NCBI GenBank assembly: GCA_023429855.1
Contig: JAEZDB010000262.1
Coordinates: 1-5,713 of the forward strand
DNA length: 5,713 bases
Source: Actinomycetes bacterium
GTDB lineage: Bacteria; Actinomycetota; Thermoleophilia; Solirubrobacterales; Solirubrobacteraceae
Direction: 5' to 3'
Below, piece after piece: positions 1 through 5,713 of this stretch. Numbering within the stretch: the first letter of the stretch is position 1; every line of letters begins with the position of its first letter. Position numbers and translations under genes: made by a program. The notes below the pieces were generated by a model, which was given only the letters and a program-made list of their open reading frames with translations, was not told the DNA's origin and searched no databases.

Positions 1-1401
1 GTCGGACGGCGGCGCGGGCGCCGACTCGACGGTGCCGCCGGCCGCGCCGACGATCCCGGCGGCTTTGGTCAGCGCCTCGCGCAGCTCGGCCGCGGGGCGA
101 GAGTCGGCAACGATGCCGCCGCCGACGCCCACCCAAGCTCGGTCGCCGCGGATCTCGAGCGTGCGGATCGCGACCGCCAGCTCCATTCCCGTCGCGGGGC
201 TCGAGAACCCGAGCGCGCCGGTGTAGACCTCGCGGCCGGTGCCCTCGACGGCGCTGATCACGCGCATCGCCTGCACCTTCGGCGCGCCCGTCACGGAGCC
301 CGGCGGGAAGGTCGCGCGCAGCAGGCGGCCATCGCCCATGTCGTCGTGGAGCCGCCCGCCGACCTCGCTCACGAGGTGCCACACCCCGGCGTGCGCTTCG
401 AGCCGCGGCCGCGCGTCCCACCGAACCGACCCGTAGTCGCAGACGCGCCCGAGGTCGTTGCGCATGAGGTCGACGATCATCACGTGCTCGGCCTGGTCCT
501 TGCCCGACGCGACGAGCTGCGCCGCCGCGGGGTCAGCCGCCGGATCGACGACTCCGGCCTGGCGCGGCGCGGTGCCCTTGATCGGGTGGGTCACCACGTC
601 GCGACCGGAGCGCCGGAGGAAGAGCTCAGGGGAGGCGCTGAGGATCGTGCCGCCAGTGCCGCCGTCGATCCAGCCGCCGTACCACGGGTCGGTCGCCGAG
701 AGCACGGGCTCGACGAGGGCTGCAGCAGGGCCGTCGACCGTGCCTTCAAGCCGTAGGCAGACGTTCGCCTGGAACAGCTCGCCGGCCCCGATCCGCTCGA
801 TCGTCTCGGCGATGGCCGCCAGGTGCGTGGCAGAGCCGCCGCGAAGGCGCATCACACCGAGCGTCGCTCGTGGCAGCGTCGGCGCCGCCTCGAGCCTGGC
901 ACGCCAGCGGGCCAGCGCCGACTCGATCGACGCCTGCGCGTGGTCGGCGGGCAGCAGGGCTTCGACCCACCATTCGCCGTGTTCGTCGCGTCGCAGCACG
1001 TTGGGGTACCACGCCAGACGCGCCGTCGCGAGGGCGACCGGTCGCGACGGCTGCGCGCCGAGCGTCGCTTCGACGCCGCGGCCGAGGTCGTAGCCCAGCC
1101 AGCCGAACAGGCCGCCGCCGATCACGCCGGGCGGGACCGCCTCGGCGCCCACGAGCGGCGGGACCTCGTCGAAGGCGAGCATCGGGTCCGAGCCAGCACC
1201 GAGCTGCCAGACGGGCGACGCGCCGGCGATCACGACACGGGCGTCGGGCGCGACGTCAGCCGGGAGTCCCCAGCGGCCTTGCAGGACGAACGGCCGTGAT
1301 TCGGCGGCGATCGCCGCGGCGACCTCGCCGACCGTCGGGTCCGCACCCAGCGGTGCGCGTTCCAGGCGGACGGCGGCCCGAACGGCAGCGTCCGCCAACA
1401 T
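1..1401 (-). CDS. pabB: Aminodeoxychorismate synthase component I (PabB), 3' end beyond the window
   Basis: Chorismate-binding enzyme that aminates chorismate to 4-amino-4-deoxychorismate, the first step to p-aminobenzoate and folate; it normally works in the cytoplasm with the glutaminase PabA, which is not in this window. I read 467 residues from the ATG at 1401-1399. Visible motifs: GWLGYDLGR (100-108), IGAGELFQAN (204-213), SPELF with Glu259, PIKGT with Lys275, KDQAEHVMIVDLMRNDLGR (301-319), FPPGSVTGAPK (365-375) and GGGIVADS (427-434). Known of the family: anthranilate synthases have Ala in PIAGT, whereas PabB has the Lys that attacks chorismate C2, so PIKGT argues for PabB over TrpE; Glu259 and Lys275 align with E. 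coli PabB Glu258 and Lys274. The catalytic domain looks complete near residue 446, yet the frame continues open through an Ala/Gly/Pro-rich stretch to the edge, so a tail or fused domain is possible. An in-frame GTG directly before the ATG (1404-1402) is an alternative start. Confidence 0.93.
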   Translation of the reverse strand, partial: MLADAAVRAAVRLERAPLGADPTVGEVAAAIAAESRPFVLQGRWGLPADVAPDARVVIAGASPVWQLGAGSDPMLAFDEVPPLVGAEAVPPGVIGGGLFGWLGYDLGRGVEATLGAQPSRPVALATARLAWYPNVLRRDEHGEWWVEALLPADHAQASIESALARWRARLEAAPTLPRATLGVMRLRGGSATHLAAIAETIERIGAGELFQANVCLRLEGTVDGPAAALVEPVLSATDPWYGGWIDGGTGGTILSASPELFLRRSGRDVVTHPIKGTAPRQAGVVDPAADPAAAQLVASGKDQAEHVMIVDLMRNDLGRVCDYGSVRWDARPRLEAHAGVWHLVSEVGGRLHDDMGDGRLLRATFPPGSVTGAPKVQAMRVISAVEGTGREVYTGALGFSSPATGMELAVAIRTLEIRGDRAWVGVGGGIVADSRPAAELREALTKAAGIVGAAGGTVESAPAPPSD

Positions 1402-1409
1402 CACGCGTG

Positions 1410-1414
1410 CCTCA
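1410..1414 (-). promoter_or_regulatory. Ribosome binding site of pabB, overlapping the topB stop
   Basis: The minus strand reads TGAGG here, 8 nt before the ATG at 1401 and 5 nt before the alternative GTG at 1404. Its TGA is the topB stop codon, so ribosomes finishing topB stop on the pabB binding site. This favours the 1401 start and suggests translational coupling (inference). Confidence 0.65.
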
Positions 1415-3688
1415 GGCGACAGGCGCCGGAGCGTCGCCGTTGACGGGCGTCGCCGCTGTCTCGGGCGTCTCGTCGGTGGCGGGGCCGGCCTTCTCGCCTT
1501 CCTTCGCCCACGCCTCGTCGAACTCGGTCCGCCAACGGCCCTCGTCGTTCTGCATGAGGCTGAGCTTCGCGCGGAACGGGCGACCCGAGCGGCCGCGGAA
1601 GCCCGTGACCTGCTGCGCGGTGCGCGAGTACCGGATCAGCTCTCGCACGACCTGCGCGTTGAGGGTCTTGCCGGCCTTCGCCTTCCAGATCACAAAGCCG
1701 CAGCCGGGATCCTCACGCGACCAGCAGGAGTAGCCCTTGCGGTTCTCGATGATGTCGTTGCCGCAGACGGGGCACGGACCGAGGTTGGCCCGCGGGATGC
1801 GGACGTCCTTGAGGACGGTGTCGAGCTCGGTGACCGTCGACTCGGCGAACTTGGCGATGTCGGCCATAAAGGCCTCGCGCTTCTCAGTGCCGGCCTCGAT
1901 CGCGGCGAGACGCTTCTCCCAGTCGCCGGTGAGCCCGGGCGAGGTGAGCATGTGCTCGCCGAGCAGGCGGATCACGTTCGTACCCTTCTCGGTCACGACC
2001 AGCGCGCGTGCGTCGCGCTCGACGTAGCCGACGTCAATCAGGCGCTCGATGATCGCGGCGCGCGTGGCGGGCGTGCCGATCCCGGACTCCTTCATCGCCT
2101 CGCGCATCTCGTCGTCGTCGACGAGCTTGCCGGCGGCTTCCATCGCACCGAGGAGCGAGGCGTCGGAGTAGCGCCGCGGCGGCTTGGTCTCCTTTTCGAG
2201 CGCGTCGACCTCGGTGGCCGTCGCCTGCTCGCCTTTGTTGAGCTTGGGCAGCGTCTGGTCGCGCGGGCTGTCGTCGTCGTCCTTCGTCGACTGCTCGCCC
2301 TCGGTGAGTTCGCCGTAGACGCCGCGCCAGCCGGCTTCGACCAGCACGCGGCCGCGGGTGCGGAAGATGTGCTCCAGAACCTCGTTCGACGGCGCCGTCG
2401 GCGCGGCGACCGTCGTTTCGACGCGCGTGTTCTCAAACACCGCGACCGGGTGGAAGACCGCGAGGAAGCGGCGCGACACGAGGTCGTAGATGCGCTTCTC
2501 GTCGTCGCCCATCTTGTCGACGGGGTGGGTCGCGTCGGTCGGGATGATGGCGTGGTGGTCGCCGACCTTCTCGTCGTTGACGACGCGGTCGAGCGGGAGC
2601 TTGTCGAGGCCCAGCACGTAGGCCGCGCCCTTCTTGAACTCGGAGCGCTCGCTGAGCCGGCCGGCGATGTCGCGCAGCTCGGGGATCATGTCGGTGGTCA
2701 GGTACCGGCTGTTGGTGCGCGGGTAGGTGAGCGCCTTGTGCTCTTCGTAGAGCTTCTGGGCGGCGCCGAGCGTGCGGCGGGCTGAGAAGCCGAAGCGGGT
2801 GTTGGCGTCGCGCTGCAGCGAGGTGAGGTCGTAGAGCATCGGCGCGATCTCTTTGCGCGTCGTCTTCTCGAGCTTGGTGATCTCGCCCTCGCCGCCCTTG
2901 ACGGCCGCGGCGATCGCCTCGGCCTCCTCGGCGGTGGCCAGGCGCGGCTCGGCGCCCTGGTGCAGGCGGCCTTCGTAGGCGCGGCCGTCGGCCATGTCGA
3001 AGCTGGCGTCGACGAGCCAGTACGGCTCGGGCACGAACGCCTTGATCTCCTCCTCGCGGCGGGCGAGGATCGCGAGGGTTGGCGTCTGCACGCGGCCAAG
3101 CGACACGGCGCCGTCGAAGCTGGAACGCAGGCGGATCGTGGCGGCGCGCGTGGCGTTCATGCCGACGATCCAGTCGGCCTCCGAGCGTGAGCGAGCAGCC
3201 TGCTCGAGCGTGTAGAGGTCGGAAGCCTCACGCAGGTTGTTGAAGGCGTCCTCCATGGCAGCCTTCGTCATCGACGACAGCCAGAGGCGCTTGACGGGCA
3301 GGTTGCGCTTTGCGGCGCCGGCCTTCTCGAACAGGTAGGCGAAGATCAGCTCGCCCTCGCGGCCGGCATCGCAAGCATTGATGACGAGGGAGACGTCGTC
3401 TTGCTTGAGCAGTTTCGTGACCACGCTCATCTGCTTCTTGGAGCGTTCGTCGCGGACGACGAGCTTGAAGGCGGGCGGCACGATCGGCAGGTCGGCCATG
3501 CGCCATTTCTTGAACTGCTCGCCGTATTCCTCGGGCTCAGCGAGCTGCACGAGGTGGCCGACAGCCCACGTGATCGTGTGCTCGGGACCTTCGAGGAAGC
3601 CCTCGCCCTTCTTGAACGGACCGGGGAGCACCCGGGCGACGTCGCGCCCGACAGACGGCTTCTCGGCGATGATCAAGGTGCGGCTCAC
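1412..3688 (-). CDS. topB: DNA topoisomerase III (type IA topoisomerase)
   Basis: Type IA topoisomerase that cuts one DNA strand through a tyrosine link and passes another strand through, acting in decatenation and removal of recombination or replication intermediates. From the GTG at 3688-3686 the protein has 758 residues. Domain order: Toprim with IIAEKPS (Glu9) and CDAGREGE (106-113); the GRVQTPTLAIL core motif; the active-site motif YPRTN with catalytic Tyr322 (E. coli TopB uses Tyr328); an acidic linker with four Asp in a row; the TKPPRRYSDASLLGAME motif; GIGTPATRAAIIERL from 536; then a C-terminal zinc-type repeat with Cys639, Cys642, Cys655 and Cys663 followed by a Topo_C-like repeat (GFRGRSGRPFRAKL). 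CDAGREGE and TKPP..RY are typical of topoisomerase III rather than TopA. An ATG at 3760 would add 24 residues that look unlike the family and would leave only 12 bp to the divergent gene. The family normally begins right at the Toprim strand, so I chose the GTG. No Shine-Dalgarno precedes it. It is longer than E. coli TopB (about 650 aa), mainly through the linker and C-terminal part. Confidence 0.93.
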   Translation of the reverse strand: MSRTLIIAEKPSVGRDVARVLPGPFKKGEGFLEGPEHTITWAVGHLVQLAEPEEYGEQFKKWRMADLPIVPPAFKLVVRDERSKKQMSVVTKLLKQDDVSLVINACDAGREGELIFAYLFEKAGAAKRNLPVKRLWLSSMTKAAMEDAFNNLREASDLYTLEQAARSRSEADWIVGMNATRAATIRLRSSFDGAVSLGRVQTPTLAILARREEEIKAFVPEPYWLVDASFDMADGRAYEGRLHQGAEPRLATAEEAEAIAAAVKGGEGEITKLEKTTRKEIAPMLYDLTSLQRDANTRFGFSARRTLGAAQKLYEEHKALTYPRTNSRYLTTDMIPELRDIAGRLSERSEFKKGAAYVLGLDKLPLDRVVNDEKVGDHHAIIPTDATHPVDKMGDDEKRIYDLVSRRFLAVFHPVAVFENTRVETTVAAPTAPSNEVLEHIFRTRGRVLVEAGWRGVYGELTEGEQSTKDDDDSPRDQTLPKLNKGEQATATEVDALEKETKPPRRYSDASLLGAMEAAGKLVDDDEMREAMKESGIGTPATRAAIIERLIDVGYVERDARALVVTEKGTNVIRLLGEHMLTSPGLTGDWEKRLAAIEAGTEKREAFMADIAKFAESTVTELDTVLKDVRIPRANLGPCPVCGNDIIENRKGYSCWSREDPGCGFVIWKAKAGKTLNAQVVRELIRYSRTAQQVTGFRGRSGRPFRAKLSLMQNDEGRWRTEFDEAWAKEGEKAGPATDETPETAATPVNGDAPAPVA

Positions 3689-3697
3689 AGCGGGGGG

Positions 3698-3703
3698 AGC
3701 GTA
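3698..3703 (-). promoter_or_regulatory. Possible -10 element for topB-pabB
   Basis: The minus strand reads TACGCT, matching the TAnnnT form of a sigma-70-type -10 box, and ends 9 nt before the topB GTG. A transcript would then begin at or very near the start codon, which fits the lack of a Shine-Dalgarno and suggests a leaderless mRNA. No good -35 is seen at 16-19 nt, so the call is weak. Confidence 0.3.
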
Positions 3704-3763
3704 GCGCGCGTTTGCCCTGAGGGCGCAGTGACGGCGCGAAGAAGTACTGCGGCGCGCCATGAT

Positions 3764-3769
3764 AGGGGG
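3764..3769 (+). promoter_or_regulatory. Probable ribosome binding site of the PBP gene
   Basis: AGGGGG lies 3 nt before the GTG at 3773, purine-rich but closer than usual. A competing in-frame GTG at 3728 is preceded by GAGGG at 3719-3723 with 4 nt spacing, so the site does not settle the start alone. Confidence 0.4.
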
Positions 3770-3772
3770 CGA

Positions 3773-5515
3773 GTGTCGACCCGTCCCGCCCCTTCACGCC
3801 CGCATTTGCCGAGCAGCGCGGCGGCTCGTCGGCGCCGTCGGCGGCGGTTGCTCGCACCGCTTGCGATCGGCGCGGTCGGCATCGGGCTGGCCATCGGCGC
3901 CGTGATCATGGTGGGCAGTGACGATCGCTCCGAGGTGGCAGCGCAGTACGGCGCCGCCTACGCCAAGGGCGACTACGACGCGATGTACGCGTTGCTCTCG
4001 GCGAGCGATCGCCGGGCCTTGACGCTCCAGCGGTTCGCCGAGCTGCAGCAAGAGGCACGCGAGACCGCGACGGTCGAGCAGATCAGGTCTGGACTCGTGA
4101 CGGAGGCCTCGGGCGAGCGTTATCGCGTGCCGGTCAAGGTGCGCACGCGCCTCTTCGGCCAGTTGTCGGGCGACCTGCTGCTGCCGATCGTCAAGGACGG
4201 CAAGACGTCGGCCGTCGATTGGTCGCAGGCGTTGAGCTTCCCCGGCCTCAAGGCAGGCGAGAAGCTGCGCCGCACGACGACGCTGCCGCCCCGTGCCGAC
4301 ATCCTCGCCAGCGACGGGACGGTGCTCGTGAAGGGCGCCGACCGCATCCCCAACACCGACACGGCGCTGAGCTCGATCGTCGGCCAGATGGGCCCGATTC
4401 CGGCCGAGGAGAAGAGCGCCTACGCGAAGGCCGGTGTGCCCTCTGACGCGTCGGTCGGCACCAGCGGTTTGGAGCGCGTCTTCGACGCGCGGCTGCGCGG
4501 GCAGCCGGGTGGCACCCTTTACGCCGGTGACCGCGAGCTTGCGAGCACCGAGCCCGCGGAGGCGTCACCGGTGCGGACCACGATCCAGCCGAGCGTGCAG
4601 CGCGCCGCAACGACCGCCCTGGCCGGCCGCATCGGCGGGATCGCCGTCGTCAAGCCGAGCAACGGCGCGATCCTCGCACTCGCCGGCGCCGCGTTCTCCG
4701 GTCTCCAGCCACCCGGATCGACGTTCAAGATCATCACCGCGACCGCGGGGCTGCGCTACGACGAAGCCAAGCCGTCGACGGTCTACCCCGTCGAGACCGC
4801 AGCGACGCTGTCGGGCGTGGAGCTGCAGAACGCCGACGGCGAGTCGTGCGGCGGCACGCTCACGGAGAGCTTCGTGCACTCCTGCAACTCGGTCTTTGCG
4901 CCGCTCGGCGCCAAGGTCGGCGGCGAGCACCTCGTCGAGACCGCCGAGGCGTTCGGCTTCAACCAAGACCTCGGCATCCCGGGCGCCGCGACGAGCTCCA
5001 TCCCGAATGCGGAGGCGCTTGGCGACGACGACCTCGTGCTCGGCTCGACGGCGATCGGCCAGGGCCAGGTGCAGGCCACCGCGCTGCAGATGGCGCTCGT
5101 CGCCGCCACGATCGGAGAACGCGGCATGCGCCCGACGCTCACCCTCGAAGCCGGCAAAGCCGCCGAAACCAAGCGCGTCATCCCCCGCACCGTCGCGAGC
5201 CAGGTCACGACGATGATGGCCGGCGTCGTCTCGCGCGGGACCGGCAGCCTCGCCAAAGTCGAGGGCTACAAGGTCGCCGGCAAGACCGGCACCGCCGAGC
5301 TGCGCACCACGCAAGGCGACTGCGACCCAGAGAACCCGCCGCCCGGCGGTTGTCCCGACGCCGACGACACCACCGACACCACCGCCTGGTTCGCCGGCTT
5401 CGCGCCCACGGGCTCCCCCAAAGTCGCGATCGCCGTCCAGCTCGCCGGCCAAGGCAAGGGCGGCGATACCGCCGCTCCGGTCTTCGCGACGGTCGCGGCG
5501 GCGGCGCTCAAGTAG
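3773..5515 (+). CDS. Class B penicillin-binding protein (D,D-transpeptidase) with NTF2-like/MecA-type N-terminal domain
   Basis: Membrane-anchored transpeptidase that cross-links peptidoglycan stem peptides outside the cytoplasmic membrane and is the kind of enzyme acylated by beta-lactams. 580 residues from GTG 3773. Order: a cytoplasmic tail ending in six Arg (19-24); one membrane segment (about 25-47) that serves as uncleaved anchor; an NTF2-like region (about 52-165; AAQYGAAYAKGDYDAMYALL) as in the MecA_N family; a reduced dimerisation-like part (PRADIL from 173, GTSGLER 229-235); then the transpeptidase domain, starting near RTTIQPSVQRA (268). The active-site triad is intact: STFK with nucleophile Ser316, SCN at 370-372, KTG at 504-506. 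W539 in AWFAGF follows. No glycosyltransferase domain is present, so this is class B. Only four Cys occur (359, 371, 517, 527), all predicted outside the cell. The in-frame GTG at 3728 would add 15 Arg-rich residues. Neighbouring genes give no clue to a specialised role in division, elongation or resistance, so I give no symbol. Confidence 0.92.
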   Translation: MSTRPAPSRPHLPSSAAARRRRRRRLLAPLAIGAVGIGLAIGAVIMVGSDDRSEVAAQYGAAYAKGDYDAMYALLSASDRRALTLQRFAELQQEARETATVEQIRSGLVTEASGERYRVPVKVRTRLFGQLSGDLLLPIVKDGKTSAVDWSQALSFPGLKAGEKLRRTTTLPPRADILASDGTVLVKGADRIPNTDTALSSIVGQMGPIPAEEKSAYAKAGVPSDASVGTSGLERVFDARLRGQPGGTLYAGDRELASTEPAEASPVRTTIQPSVQRAATTALAGRIGGIAVVKPSNGAILALAGAAFSGLQPPGSTFKIITATAGLRYDEAKPSTVYPVETAATLSGVELQNADGESCGGTLTESFVHSCNSVFAPLGAKVGGEHLVETAEAFGFNQDLGIPGAATSSIPNAEALGDDDLVLGSTAIGQGQVQATALQMALVAATIGERGMRPTLTLEAGKAAETKRVIPRTVASQVTTMMAGVVSRGTGSLAKVEGYKVAGKTGTAELRTTQGDCDPENPPPGGCPDADDTTDTTAWFAGFAPTGSPKVAIAVQLAGQGKGGDTAAPVFATVAAAALK

Positions 5516-5543
5516 TCCAAGGCGGCGCGGCCCTTGCGGCGTT

Positions 5544-5573
5544 GCCGGCCGGGGTGAGGGTGGCCCCGCCGGC
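5544..5573. terminator. GC-rich hairpin, likely bidirectional terminator
   Basis: The arms at 5544-5554 and 5564-5573 form a 10-bp all-GC stem with one bulged C (5550) and a 9-nt loop. The hairpin begins 28 nt after the PBP stop and ends 30 nt before the predicted stop of the converging gene. Neither side has a clear U-tract, which is common for hairpin terminators in high-GC actinomycetes, so efficiency cannot be judged from sequence. Confidence 0.55.
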
Positions 5574-5603
5574 ACACCCTTCCGCTCCCTCGCTGGCGCT
5601 CGG

Positions 5604-5713
5604 TCACTGCGCGGTGGAGGTGCGGTCGCGGGCGCACTTCGCCAGCACCCTGCGGCGCCGCAGCCGCGTCTTGAACCAGCAGAACCGGGAGGCCTTGGCA
5701 TCGAGCCGCGGAC
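5604..5713 (-). CDS. C-terminal fragment of an unidentified gene, 5' end beyond the window
   Basis: The minus strand has an open frame from the right edge to a TGA at 5606-5604, giving 35 residues that end in RDRTSTAQ. All codons but one (GAT) in this frame end in G or C, as in the recognised genes; the other two minus frames lack that bias. The tail is very basic (12 of 35 residues are Arg or Lys, including RLRRRR) and contains FCWFK. I do not recognise a family and assign no function. The convergent position, with a hairpin midway between the two stops, supports a real gene end. A plus-strand frame with the same third-position bias is also open here, so this call is tentative. Confidence 0.38.
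   Translation of the reverse strand, partial: PRLDAKASRFCWFKTRLRRRRVLAKCARDRTSTAQ

Larger units (their letters stand above)
3689..3772. promoter_or_regulatory. Divergent intergenic region between topB and the PBP gene
   Basis: These 84 bp separate the two divergent start codons and must hold the promoters of both units unless one lies inside the opposite gene. It contains an 11-bp palindrome, GCCCT-G-AGGGC, at 3714-3724, which could be an operator or chance in GC-rich DNA, and a run of six G at 3692-3697. I see no convincing plus-strand -35/-10 pair. Confidence 0.5.

Noticed and set aside
1..1401. Anthranilate synthase (TrpE) or isochorismate synthase as identity of the left gene
   Set aside because: The PIKGT lysine is diagnostic of PabB, and I do not see the N-terminal LLES-type tryptophan feedback motif typical of TrpE.
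870..1733. A 287-codon plus-strand open frame opposite pabB and the end of topB
   Set aside because: It runs antisense to two genes with clear family motifs, spans their junction, and encodes a low-complexity Arg/Ala/Pro/Ser string with no recognisable domain. Long antisense frames are expected in DNA this GC-rich.
1952..2785. A 277-codon plus-strand open frame inside topB
   Set aside because: It mirrors the topB codon pattern and lies wholly opposite conserved topoisomerase motifs; the translated Val/Arg/Ala/Asp-rich sequence shows no fold signal.
3692..3697. Run of six G as a phase-variable tract or as a plus-strand ribosome binding site
   Set aside because: Six bases are short for slippage, and no in-frame start codon follows at a suitable distance on the plus strand.
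3401..3772. Upstream extension of the PBP frame to an ATG at 3401
   Set aside because: It would overlap topB by nearly 290 bp on the opposite strand and place over 120 non-family residues before the membrane anchor.
4565..5701. A 378-codon minus-strand open frame opposite the PBP gene, running across the terminator hairpin
   Set aside because: It lies opposite the intact transpeptidase motifs, crosses the convergent intergenic region, and is Arg/Gly/Ala-rich. In the right-hand end its codon third positions lack the G/C bias seen in the frame I prefer there.
5614..5713. A plus-strand gene starting at GTG 5614
   Set aside because: The frame is open with good third-position bias but shares that bias with the minus frame by geometry. 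No Shine-Dalgarno is evident, and the hairpin position fits a convergent minus-strand gene better. Not excluded.

Overview
This is a short stretch of high-GC (roughly 70% by eye) bacterial chromosome with dense coding, GTG as well as ATG starts, and codons ending almost always in G or C. These traits, together with a penicillin-binding protein that carries an MecA/NTF2-like N-terminal domain, suggest an actinomycete, possibly a Thermoleophilia/Solirubrobacter-type lineage. That placement is an inference from style and was not tested. I see no mobile element, CRISPR array, tRNA or rRNA.

Layout. Positions 1-1401 (minus strand) hold nearly all of an aminodeoxychorismate synthase component I (pabB), which runs off the left edge. 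Positions 1412-3688 (minus) hold a complete type IA DNA topoisomerase of the topoisomerase III class (topB). topB lies directly upstream of pabB: the pabB Shine-Dalgarno sequence overlaps the topB stop codon, so the two look like one co-transcribed, translationally coupled unit. Positions 3689-3772 are a compact divergent promoter region. Positions 3773-5515 (plus) hold a class B penicillin-binding protein (transpeptidase) with an N-terminal membrane anchor. Positions 5516-5603 are a convergent intergenic region with a strong GC-rich hairpin at its midpoint. Positions 5604-5713 (minus) probably contain the last 35 codons of an unidentified gene entering from the right.

How the genes relate. 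They serve three separate housekeeping processes: folate precursor synthesis (PabB makes 4-amino-4-deoxychorismate), resolution of DNA topology (TopB), and peptidoglycan cross-linking (the PBP). I find no functional link beyond the topB-pabB coupling and the shared divergent control region. I looked for a new system and did not find one. The points worth a second look are small: the open C-terminal end of PabB, the apparently leaderless topB start, the ambiguous PBP start, four extracytoplasmic cysteines in the PBP, and the shared terminator with the uncharacterised fragment beyond it.
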